A stretch of DNA of 35,664 bases from Bacteroidota bacterium (GTDB taxonomy: Bacteria > Bacteroidota > Bacteroidia > Flavobacteriales > Flavobacteriaceae): contig JAKQJQ010000051.1 of the NCBI GenBank assembly GCA_029561105.1, positions 1-35,664 of the forward strand. Reading direction: 5' to 3'. The stretch's first letter is position 1; every line of letters begins with the position of its first letter. The translations under genes were made by a program, and so were the position numbers. Shown piece after piece: positions 1-7,638 of the stretch. The notes under the pieces are model-generated. The model searched no databases. It was not told the DNA's origin and was given only the letters and a program-made list of their open reading frames with translations.

Positions 1-1829
1 ATACGATTTCAAGCCTCGTAAAAGTCCCGCCCGAAAAGCGAGATGCTTTTGTGGAGGGCATCAGCAAAACGCCAAACCTTTCGATAATCGACCGCCAGCA
101 AACCAATGAGACGTTTCTGGGTTCGCTCAAGGAAAATTTCGAGAAACTCGTTGATTATTCGTTCATCGCAGTGTTTTTTATTTTACTGTTTGCGTTCAGG
201 CGCATTGAAATGGTGATGGTGACAATCATCCCAATCCTGGTGAGTTGGGTGCTTACCGCAGGACTCATGGGCATGTTCGGGTTGCAGTTCAACATCATCA
301 ACATCATTGTGTGCACTTTGATTTTTGGGATTGGCGTGGATTACAGCATCTTTATGACCGCCGGAATGCAAAAAGACCACACCTTTGGCACCAAGGAATT
401 GTCTACCTACAAAGTCTCGATTTTACTGTCGGTTGCGACGACGATTTTGGGAATTGGAGTACTAATAATTGCCAAACATCCGGCATTGCACTCGATTGCG
501 CTGATTGCCATAATTGGGATTTTCTCGGCGCTCGTCAATACGTTTGTGTTGCAGCCGCTCGCCTTTAGGTTTTTTGTGACCGGGCGCACCGAGAACGGAA
601 AGCCGCCCTTTCAGATTTTAACGTTGTTGCACAGCATCGCCTCTTTTATGTATTTTGGATTTGGCGGGCTTTTCTTTTCGCTGATGAGCCTTACTTTCCT
701 GAAAATATTGCCGTTCCCGCACAAGACCAAGCTCAGGTGGTTCAGGTACCATATGTCGAAGCTCATGAAATCGGTGTTGTACACGAATTATTTTGTCAGA
801 AAAAAAGTAGTCAACAAACCGGGCGAGAAATTTGACAAACCGGCGGTAATCATCGCCAACCACACTTCATTCCTCGATATTCTCGCCGTTGGGATGCTGA
901 GCCCCAAAACCATTTACCTGGTCAGCGATTGGGTTTACAATTCGCCTGTTTTTGGCAAAGCGGTCAGGGCGGCGGGTTTTTATCCGGTATCCGAAGGTAT
1001 AGAAGGCGGTGTTGAGCATTTGCGTGCCAAAGTAGAGGAGGGCTATTCATTGATAGTATTCCCAGAAGGGACGCGCTCTAAAAGCAACCACATCCAACGG
1101 TTCCATAAAGGCGCTTTTTATTTGGCCGAATATTTTAACCTCGACATTATTCCGGTGGTCATCCACGGCAATTCCGAAGCGCTTCCAAAAGGTGATTTCA
1201 TCATTTACGACGGCTCGATTACCGTGAATATCCTGGAAAGGATCACGCCAGACAACAAGGCTTTTGGTGAGAATTACACCGAGCGCACCAAGAAAGTGAG
1301 CGCTTATTTTAAAAACCAATTCAACCAAATGCGCGAGGCACTCGAAGATGTCGATTACTTCCGCAAGACGCTCGTCAACAGTTTTGATTACAAAGAACCC
1401 GAAGTGGTTGCAGCGGTCAAAAAAGACATCGCCGAGAAAATGTCATGCTATTATGAACTCAACAAGCACATCCCAGGAAAGGCAAGTATACTGCGCCTTG
1501 CCGACGACTACGGACAATGGGATGCTTTGCTCGCCTTACAGCAACCACAGCGCAAAATATCGGGCTTTATCGCCGACGGGAAAAAGCGTGCGGTGGCCAA
1601 AATGAACTATATAGCACGCAAACGCCACATCGAATACCTCGACGAAATCAGCTCGGGTGCGAAATACGACATCTTACTGATAACAGGTGCCGATAATATT
1701 CCCGATATTGCCGACGTTTCTGAATGCATCATCCTTTTGGATGTGCCGCAGCACGAGAAAGGGCTATTGGCATCGGGTTTTGAAATTGAACACCAGGCCG
1801 AGAAGTTTGTTGTCTTGAAAAGAAAATGA
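1..1829 (+). CDS. MMPL/RND-type exporter fused to a PlsC-like acyltransferase (5' partial)
   Basis: The reading frame (codons from base 3) is open at the window edge, so the gene starts upstream. The visible part has three regions. The first is the end of an MMPL/RND exporter, with about six hydrophobic helices and the GVDYSIFM segment near bases 333-356. The second is a lysophospholipid-type acyltransferase with the HX4D motif NHTSFLD near base 858 and FPEGTRS at 1059-1079. The third is a tail of about 125 residues (from about base 1449) whose layout resembles a SAM methyltransferase but lacks the glycine-rich motif I (LRLADDYG where DLGCGYG is usual). MMPL-acyltransferase fusions are known to me from flexirubin/aryl-polyene clusters of Bacteroidetes, where they are thought to move or acylate the lipid pigment at the membrane. 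The stop codon overlaps the next start (ATGA), so the genes are translationally coupled. The domain calls are secure; the pigment role is inferred from context. Confidence 0.85.
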   Translation, partial: TISSLVKVPPEKRDAFVEGISKTPNLSIIDRQQTNETFLGSLKENFEKLVDYSFIAVFFILLFAFRRIEMVMVTIIPILVSWVLTAGLMGMFGLQFNIINIIVCTLIFGIGVDYSIFMTAGMQKDHTFGTKELSTYKVSILLSVATTILGIGVLIIAKHPALHSIALIAIIGIFSALVNTFVLQPLAFRFFVTGRTENGKPPFQILTLLHSIASFMYFGFGGLFFSLMSLTFLKILPFPHKTKLRWFRYHMSKLMKSVLYTNYFVRKKVVNKPGEKFDKPAVIIANHTSFLDILAVGMLSPKTIYLVSDWVYNSPVFGKAVRAAGFYPVSEGIEGGVEHLRAKVEEGYSLIVFPEGTRSKSNHIQRFHKGAFYLAEYFNLDIIPVVIHGNSEALPKGDFIIYDGSITVNILERITPDNKAFGENYTERTKKVSAYFKNQFNQMREALEDVDYFRKTLVNSFDYKEPEVVAAVKKDIAEKMSCYYELNKHIPGKASILRLADDYGQWDALLALQQPQRKISGFIADGKKRAVAKMNYIARKRHIEYLDEISSGAKYDILLITGADNIPDIADVSECIILLDVPQHEKGLLASGFEIEHQAEKFVVLKRK

Positions 1830-3364
1830 AAATGAAAACACACTATGATGTTGTCATAACCGGAAGCGGTTTGGGCGGGCTCGTCGCCTCGATCATCCTT
1901 GCCCGCGAAGGGTACAGCGTCTGTGTGCTCGAAAAAAACAACCAATACGGAGGAAACCTGCAGACTTTCGTACGGGACAAAACCATCTTTGACACCGGAA
2001 TCCATTACATTGGCGGGCTAGACAAAGGTCAGAACCTCTATAAATATTTCCAGTACATCGGTATCATGGATGCGCTCAAGCTCCACAAAATGGACGAGGA
2101 CGGTTTTGACATCATTTCGTTCGAAGACACCCAGGAAGAGTTTCCGCATGCCCAGGGTTACCAGAATTTTGTAGACCAACTGGCCGGTTATTTCCCTGAA
2201 GAGCGCAAATCGATTGAGCAATATTGCACCGCAATCAATGCCATCTGCGATACGTTCCCGTTGTACAACCTCAAAGCCGAAGGCAAGTATGACAGCGACA
2301 TCCTGCAACTCAATGCCAAGGCGTTCATAGACGAGTCTACACCCAATGAGAAATTGCGGGCGGTATTGGCCGGCTCAAACTTTCTGTACGCAGGTATCGC
2401 CGACAAATCACCTTTGTACGTACACGCGCTTTCGGTGAACTCGTACATGCAAAGTTCATGGCGCTGTGTCAATGGTGGTAGCCAGATTACCAAGCAACTC
2501 ATCAAGCAACTGCGCAGGTATGGCGGCGACATCTTCAAATATAAAGAAGTCGTGCATTTTGAATCAGAGGACAACAAAGTCACTTCGGTGGTGATGAAAG
2601 ACGGTTCTAAAGTGTCGGGCAATCTGTTCATTTCTAACATCGACCCCAAAGCCACGCTGCGGATGGTGGGCGAAGACAAATTCCGCAAGTCGTTCTTCAA
2701 TAGAATCGACAGCCTTGAAGGCGGCATTTCTGCTTTTAGCCTCTACATCGTTTTCAAGCCGCAGACCTTTAAGTATCTCAATCACAATTACTATCATTTC
2801 AAAGACAGCAAGGCCGTTTGGGAGGCACATGATTATGACGAGCAAAGCTGGCCGAAAGCCTATATGGCCTCGATGAATACGTCTGGGAAATCGACGGTCT
2901 GGGCCGATGGCATGACGTTTATCACCTACATGAAATACGAGGATACCAAGCCTTGGGAGAACACTTTCAATACCACCGCCGAGCAATCCGACCGCGGCGA
3001 ATCGTATGAGGAATTTAAGGCGCGCAAGCAAGAGCGGTTCTTGCAGGAGATTGAGATTAAATTTCCCGGAATCCGCGACTGCATCCAGTCTGTTTATACT
3101 TCAACGCCGTTGTCATACCGTGATTATATTGGCGGACACAACGGCAATATGTACGGTTATGTCAAAGATTCCGACAACCCGATGAAAACCTTTATCGCCA
3201 CCAAAACCAAGCTCGACAACTTTTACCTGACCGGCCAATGCATCAACATGCACGGGGTTTTGGGCGTCACCATTGGCGCGGTACTTACCTGTACCGAGAT
3301 TTTGGGCAAAGAATACCTGATTGATAAAATCAACCATTTTGTAGACCATGAGCTGGGCCATTAA
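1826..3364 (+). CDS. FAD-dependent oxidoreductase of the phytoene desaturase/CrtISO type
   Basis: A 512-residue protein that opens with a dinucleotide-binding fold: GSGLGG at residues 13-18, then an acidic strand end (VLEKN) and YGGNLQTF, as in CrtI, carotenoid isomerase and retinol saturase enzymes. The C-terminal FAD-contacting segment reads NFYLTGQCINMHGVLGVTIGA and ends with a short helix. Family members desaturate, saturate or isomerise polyene chains using FAD. The gene overlaps its upstream neighbour by four bases and the downstream lipoprotein gene by 17, so it belongs to a single transcription unit. In this setting a role in setting the double-bond state of an aryl polyene or a related lipid is plausible, but the substrate cannot be read from sequence. 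Confidence 0.87.
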   Translation: MKMKTHYDVVITGSGLGGLVASIILAREGYSVCVLEKNNQYGGNLQTFVRDKTIFDTGIHYIGGLDKGQNLYKYFQYIGIMDALKLHKMDEDGFDIISFEDTQEEFPHAQGYQNFVDQLAGYFPEERKSIEQYCTAINAICDTFPLYNLKAEGKYDSDILQLNAKAFIDESTPNEKLRAVLAGSNFLYAGIADKSPLYVHALSVNSYMQSSWRCVNGGSQITKQLIKQLRRYGGDIFKYKEVVHFESEDNKVTSVVMKDGSKVSGNLFISNIDPKATLRMVGEDKFRKSFFNRIDSLEGGISAFSLYIVFKPQTFKYLNHNYYHFKDSKAVWEAHDYDEQSWPKAYMASMNTSGKSTVWADGMTFITYMKYEDTKPWENTFNTTAEQSDRGESYEEFKARKQERFLQEIEIKFPGIRDCIQSVYTSTPLSYRDYIGGHNGNMYGYVKDSDNPMKTFIATKTKLDNFYLTGQCINMHGVLGVTIGAVLTCTEILGKEYLIDKINHFVDHELGH

Positions 3365-5018
3365 ATGCTTGGTGCTGTCGTTGGGTTGGCTGCTTTTTTC
3401 ATGCGGCGTCTCCAAGTCATTGCACCACACGCCACAATTGGACGGTTATGACGCGACCGCGCCAATGGTTACAAAAGTTTCGGGCAAGCTATTTTCTTCT
3501 CGGGAAAACTTCCTGCTGAAAAATAAACAAGGGCTTTGGGAACTTTATGTTTCGGGCGATCCGCTGCAGGTTGGGTTGCAAACCGGCAGCCTGACCGATT
3601 CGCTGCTCAAAAAGCAAGAGCGTGTTTTTTTTTCAAAGATCGAGGAAATCGTCCCGTCTAAAAGCAAGCAAAAATTATTGCGCAACATCCTTAAATTCTA
3701 CAACCGCAAGCTGTATCTCAATGTTCCTGAGGAATACCAGACTGAGATTTACGGGCTTTCGCAGTACACTTCGCACGAGTTCGACAACATTGCGCCGCGG
3801 TATTTGCGATCGTTGTATTTGCATGGCGCTCACGACATCGGGCATGCATTGCAGGATTTGGCGCTCGTGGGCTGTTCATCTTTCGCAGCTTGGGGATCAA
3901 AGTCGGATGATGGCAAATTGATCCTTGGTCGCAACTTTGATTTTTACGCCGGTGACGATTTTGCCAAGGACAAAATGGTGGCGTTTATCAGGCCCAACAA
4001 AGGCATCCCGTTTATGATGGTGACCTGGCCGGGCATGATTGGTGCGGTTTCTGGCATGAACAACGAGGGTTTGACCGTGACCATTAACGCAGCCAAATCT
4101 AAAATTCCGCTGGTCGCTAAAACACCCATTTCTATCCTGACACGCGAGATTCTGCAGTACGCATCGACCACCGATGAGGCGATTGCGATTGCCAGAAAAA
4201 GAAAGGTGTTTGTTTCCGAATCGATTATGGTGGGTAGTGCCAAGGACAAGAAGGCCATTCTGATCGAAGTGTCGCCAAACAGTTTTGGTGTATTCGAAGT
4301 GCCAAACAGCAACAACCAATTGTTGTGCACCAACCATTACCAAAGCGACGTGCTCAAAGACAACAAGCGCAATGTTTACCAAATAGAAAACAGCCATTCC
4401 CAATACCGTTATGAGAAATTGCAGGAAGATTTCAATGAAAGCCCTAAAATCAGCCCACAGATTGCAGCTGGGATTTTACGCGACCGAGAAGGCTTGAATG
4501 GCAAAGCAATTGGTTATGGCAACGAGCGCGCGCTCAACCAACTCCTGGCGCACCACGGCGTAGTTTTCAAACCAGAGCAGAAACTGGTTTGGGTTTCGGC
4601 CAATCCGTATCAGCTCGGCGAGTTTGTTTGCTATGATTTGAATGAAGTCTTTGACAAGCGTCGTGAAAATGGTCCGATTGTGTCCTTGCAAAGTGAAAAT
4701 CTGAACATCGCCAAAGATCCTTTTTTGGATTCGGAAAGCTATAAGAACTATGAGTTATTCCGTATCGAAGACCGGAAAATGGATGTATTCCTTGAAAATA
4801 AAAAGGGGATGAGCGCCGAATTTCTGCAGAATTACCAACATTTGAATCCGAATTATTATAAGGTTTACTACAAACCGGCCCTGTATTTTTACAAAAGAAA
4901 AGAGTATGCGTTGGCAAGACCTGAATTCGAAGATGCACTTTCCAAGGAAATCACCACCTTGCCAGAACGGCGGGCGATTGAAAAATACCTCAAAAAAATC
5001 AAAAGAAAATTACAATGA
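3348..5018 (+). CDS. C45-family (acyl-CoA:6-APA acyltransferase-like) Ntn-hydrolase lipoprotein
   Basis: The 556-residue product has a short hydrophobic signal ending in the lipobox LLFSC (Cys19), so it should be a membrane-anchored lipoprotein. An N-terminal-nucleophile hydrolase domain follows. Its likely nucleophile is Cys176 in VGCSSFAAWG, then LILGRNFDF and WPGMIGAVSGMNNEGL, the spacing typical of C45 acyltransferases and choloylglycine-hydrolase relatives that are activated by autoproteolysis before the Cys. The last 60 or so residues look like a single TPR-like helical hairpin. Such enzymes make or break amide or ester bonds with acyl groups. Because it lies between a polyene-type oxidoreductase and an adenylate-forming ligase, it is a candidate for an acyl transfer step in pigment assembly. 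It overlaps the genes on both sides. The family call is firm, the reaction is unknown. Confidence 0.83.
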   Translation: MSWAIKCLVLSLGWLLFSCGVSKSLHHTPQLDGYDATAPMVTKVSGKLFSSRENFLLKNKQGLWELYVSGDPLQVGLQTGSLTDSLLKKQERVFFSKIEEIVPSKSKQKLLRNILKFYNRKLYLNVPEEYQTEIYGLSQYTSHEFDNIAPRYLRSLYLHGAHDIGHALQDLALVGCSSFAAWGSKSDDGKLILGRNFDFYAGDDFAKDKMVAFIRPNKGIPFMMVTWPGMIGAVSGMNNEGLTVTINAAKSKIPLVAKTPISILTREILQYASTTDEAIAIARKRKVFVSESIMVGSAKDKKAILIEVSPNSFGVFEVPNSNNQLLCTNHYQSDVLKDNKRNVYQIENSHSQYRYEKLQEDFNESPKISPQIAAGILRDREGLNGKAIGYGNERALNQLLAHHGVVFKPEQKLVWVSANPYQLGEFVCYDLNEVFDKRRENGPIVSLQSENLNIAKDPFLDSESYKNYELFRIEDRKMDVFLENKKGMSAEFLQNYQHLNPNYYKVYYKPALYFYKRKEYALARPEFEDALSKEITTLPERRAIEKYLKKIKRKLQ

Positions 5019-6310
5019 TCCCAAAAATTGAGCTCGCAACCATTGCCGAAATCAAAGCTTTACAGGAGCAAAAACTCCAAGAGGCTTTGGCTTATGTAAA
5101 TGCGCATTCGCCCTATTATCAAAGACTTTTTGCAGAAAGGGACATTGACATTTCACAAATTAGAACCCTCGAGGATTTGGTGCTGTTGCCGGTGACCACC
5201 AAGGAAGATTTGCAAAAAAGCAACGATGATTTCATGTGCGTTCCGATGCAAAAAATTGTCGATTTTGCCACGACTTCGGGAACTTTAGGCGAACCCGTAA
5301 CTTTTGGCATGACCGATGCCGACCTGGAGAGACTCGCGTACAATGAAGCTATTTCGTTCGATTGCGCCGGAATCCGAGAAGGCGATATCGTACAACTCAT
5401 GACCACCATTGACCGCCGGTTCATGGCCGGACTCGCCTATTTTCTCGGACTCAGGAAGATGAAAGTAGGCGTAATCCGTGTAGGCGCAGGGATTCCCGAA
5501 CTGCAATGGGATTCGATTAAAAAGTACAAGCCCACTTATTTGATTACGGTGCCGTCGTTTTTATTGAAACTGATGGAGTATGCCGAAACGCATAATATCG
5601 ACTACAACAATTCGGGGATCAAAGGCGCCATTTGCATTGGCGAGCCGTTGCGCAATCCCGACTTTACACCCAATGTGCTCGCCAAAAAAATTACAGAAAA
5701 ATGGAGCATCCAATTGTATTCTACTTACGCCTCCACCGAAATGAGTACTGCCTTTACCGAATGTGAACATTTCAACGGCGGACACCACCATCCCGAACTC
5801 ATCATCGTTGAAGTGTTGGATGACAACAACCAGCCGGTCAAAAATGGCGAATCGGGCGAACTTACTTTCACGACTTTGGGTATCGAAGCCATGCCGCTCG
5901 TGCGATTTAAAACCGGAGACATTGTACAATTGCATGATTCGCCTTGTGCTTGTGGTAGGAATACTTTGCGCGTTGGCCCTGTAATTGGCAGGAAACAACA
6001 GATGATCAAATACAAAGGTACGACCTTGTATCCGCCGGCGATGAACGATGTGCTTAACGATTTTGACAATATCGAGAACCACATCATCGAGATATACACC
6101 AATGATCTGGGAACCGATGAAATTGTGATCAAGCTCGCCGTAAAAAAAGAGTCAGAAACATTCCTCAACGAAATCAAGGACCACTTTCGTGCAAAATTGC
6201 GCGTCACACCCAAGATTATTTTTACCACAACGGCGATTTTGAACCAGCTCATTTTTAACCCGATGAGCCGCAAGCCGATACATTTCTTTGATCATAGGAA
6301 AAGCAATTAG
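5015..6310 (+). CDS. Phenylacetate-CoA ligase-like (PaaK family) adenylate-forming enzyme
   Basis: The 431-residue protein has the ANL-superfamily phosphate loop TTSGTLGEP at residues 86-94, the substrate/adenine motif YASTEM near 238-243, and the A8-type segment MPLVRFKTGDIVQL followed by CACGR (about 311-315), which in PaaK relatives is part of a Cys-rich loop. PaaK enzymes activate aryl carboxylic acids as adenylates and then thioesters. The start codon overlaps the stop of the lipoprotein gene (ATGA), and the gene is the last of this coupled group. In the context of a flexirubin-type cluster, activation of an aryl or aryl-polyene acid is the obvious suggestion. The gene is followed directly by a repeat block, which marks the end of the unit. 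The specific substrate is inference. Confidence 0.85.
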   Translation: MIPKIELATIAEIKALQEQKLQEALAYVNAHSPYYQRLFAERDIDISQIRTLEDLVLLPVTTKEDLQKSNDDFMCVPMQKIVDFATTSGTLGEPVTFGMTDADLERLAYNEAISFDCAGIREGDIVQLMTTIDRRFMAGLAYFLGLRKMKVGVIRVGAGIPELQWDSIKKYKPTYLITVPSFLLKLMEYAETHNIDYNNSGIKGAICIGEPLRNPDFTPNVLAKKITEKWSIQLYSTYASTEMSTAFTECEHFNGGHHHPELIIVEVLDDNNQPVKNGESGELTFTTLGIEAMPLVRFKTGDIVQLHDSPCACGRNTLRVGPVIGRKQQMIKYKGTTLYPPAMNDVLNDFDNIENHIIEIYTNDLGTDEIVIKLAVKKESETFLNEIKDHFRAKLRVTPKIIFTTTAILNQLIFNPMSRKPIHFFDHRKSN

Positions 6311-6496
6311 TGGAAAGAGGAAAGAGGAAAGAGGAAAGATGAAAGAAGAAAGAAGAAAGAAGAAAGAGGAAAGATAGAAGAATTTGGCGATTAACTTTCG
6401 GCCTGCCTCGCAAGTTTTCTGCTTTTGACTTTCGACTTTCGATTTCAGGCTTTCCACTTTCGACTTCAAACTTTTGACTTTCCACTTTCGACTTAA
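6311..6496. repeat. Polypurine tract followed by CTTTCGACTTTC-word repeats
   Basis: The first part (about 6312-6380) is almost pure A/G, built from GGAAAGA and AGAAAGA words. The second (about 6394-6495) is the pyrimidine-rich counterpart, built from TTTTGACTTTC, CTTTCGACTTTCGA and CTTTCCACTTTCGACTT words. The two halves are roughly complementary, so the block can fold back over about 180 bases or form triplex-type DNA. It separates the pigment-type cluster from dusB. No credible gene lies in it. The same word family reappears inverted at 7508-7533, on the other side of dusB. Confidence 0.8.
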
Positions 6497-6502
6497 TTTA
6501 TG

Positions 6503-6510
6503 TAATTTTG
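6503..6510 (+). promoter_or_regulatory. -7 box TAATTTTG directly before the dusB start
   Basis: TAATTTTG matches the Bacteroidetes -7 consensus TAnnTTTG exactly and is followed by CCCC and then the dusB ATG at 6515. Transcription would begin at or within a base or two of the start codon, giving a leaderless mRNA. A TTG at 6474-6476 lies 26 bases upstream, longer than the usual spacing for a -33 box, so that half of the promoter is uncertain. Confidence 0.55.
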
Positions 6511-6514
6511 CCCC

Positions 6515-7507
6515 ATGATTAAAATCGGCAACATAGAACTCCCGGACTTCCCTTTATTGCTTGCGCCCATGGAGGATGTAAGCGACCCGCCATTCCGCAG
6601 GTTGTGCAAAACGCATGGTGCCGATTTGATGTTCTCTGAATTCATTTCCTCAGAAGGGCTTATCCGCGATGCAATCAAAAGCCGCATGAAACTCGATATT
6701 TTCGACTACGAACGCCCTGTGGGCATCCAGATTTTTGGTGGAGATGAGGAAGCGATGGCAATGTCATCGAAGATCGTTTCTGCGGTAAATCCTGATTTGA
6801 TTGATATCAATTTTGGCTGTCCGGTCAAGAAAGTGGTGTGCAAAGGCGCCGGAGCGGCAGTTTTGAAAGATGTCGATTTGATGGTGCGTTTGACCAAAGC
6901 CGTAATCAAAGGGACCGATTTGCCCGTTACGGTAAAGACGCGTTTGGGTTGGGATGACAACTCGATTAATATTGATGAGGTCGCTGAAAGATTACAAGAC
7001 ATTGGCGTACAAGCCTTGTCTATTCACGGACGTACGCGCGCACAACTCTACAAAGGGGAAGCCGATTGGTCGCACATTGCCCGCGTGAAAAATAACCCGC
7101 GCATCACCATGCCGATTTTTGGGAATGGTGATATTGATTCGGTGGAAAAGGCGATTGAGTACAAGGAAAGATATGGCGTGGACGGCATTATGATTGGCCG
7201 CGCTGCGATCGGGTATCCGTGGATTTTTAACGAGATCAAGCACTACGCAAAAACCGGCGAGAAATTCCCCGTGCCCACGATGCACGACCGTATCGACGCC
7301 GCCCGAAACCACTTGACCTGGGCCATGGAATGGAAAGGCGAGTGGACCGGAATTGCCGAAACGCGCCGCCATTACACCAACTACTTCAAAGGGATTTCAC
7401 ACTTTAAGGAATACCGCCAGAAATTGGTCACGCTTGACAATGCGGCAGATTTGATGAAGGCTTTTGATGAGATCAGTACTGCATTTGCAGATTACTCGTT
7501 TGTCTGA
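6515..7507 (+). CDS. dusB: tRNA-dihydrouridine synthase (DusB type)
   Basis: A 330-residue flavoenzyme that reduces uridines in the D-loop of tRNA with FMN and NADPH. The N-terminus carries LLLAPMEDVSDPPFRRLC, the family FMN-barrel opening. The catalytic cysteine is Cys102 in DINFGCPVKKV, then GAGAAVLKD and TVKTRLGWDD, SIHGRTRAQ, GNGDI and GIMIGRAAIG, the ordered motifs of Dus enzymes. The C-terminal helical domain has the ETRRHYTNYFKG region that contacts tRNA. Length is normal. The ATG start follows a promoter box by four bases. Repeat words of the same family flank the gene on both sides in opposite orientation. The call is firm; assignment to the B subfamily rests on overall similarity. 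Confidence 0.95.
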   Translation: MIKIGNIELPDFPLLLAPMEDVSDPPFRRLCKTHGADLMFSEFISSEGLIRDAIKSRMKLDIFDYERPVGIQIFGGDEEAMAMSSKIVSAVNPDLIDINFGCPVKKVVCKGAGAAVLKDVDLMVRLTKAVIKGTDLPVTVKTRLGWDDNSINIDEVAERLQDIGVQALSIHGRTRAQLYKGEADWSHIARVKNNPRITMPIFGNGDIDSVEKAIEYKERYGVDGIMIGRAAIGYPWIFNEIKHYAKTGEKFPVPTMHDRIDAARNHLTWAMEWKGEWTGIAETRRHYTNYFKGISHFKEYRQKLVTLDNAADLMKAFDEISTAFADYSFV

Positions 7508-7533
7508 GTTGAAAGTCGAAAGTTGAAAGTGGA
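7508..7533. repeat. GAAAGT-word repeat, inverted relative to 6394-6495
   Basis: The stretch just after the dusB stop reads GTTGAAAGTCGAAAGTTGAAAGTGG, three iterations of a GAAAGT(C/T) word. Its reverse complement is made of the CTTTCGACTTTC words seen upstream of dusB, so the gene is bracketed by an inverted pair of the same short-word family. It can pair with the upstream block in single-stranded nucleic acid. Confidence 0.75.
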
Positions 7534-7534
7534 A

Positions 7535-7623
7535 CGGTTGCCTGCGTTAGCGATTGCAGCGGTATCCTTTTGCTGAAGCATGAAGCAAAAGATAGGAGCG
7601 GAAAGCGCGGGCCGACGGCAACG
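7535..7623. repeat. Imperfect palindromic element between convergent genes
   Basis: An 89-base element with short terminal inverted repeats, GTTGCC (7537-7542) and GGCAAC (7617-7622), and a strong central hairpin: TATCCTTTTGCT (7563-7574) pairs with AGCAAAAGATA (7584-7594) with one bulged C and a 9-base loop. The intervening arms are partly complementary (GCCTGCG against CGCGGGC). It has no ORF. It lies between the convergent dusB and permease genes, where it could end transcription from both sides. From general familiarity with Flavobacterium genomes it resembles a dispersed intergenic repeat, but that cannot be confirmed here. Confidence 0.6.
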
Positions 7624-7638
7624 CCAAAAAACAAAGAA

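Noticed and set aside
6311-6496. CRISPR-like array
   Set aside because: Words are 7-12 bases and contiguous, with no unique spacers and no cas genes.
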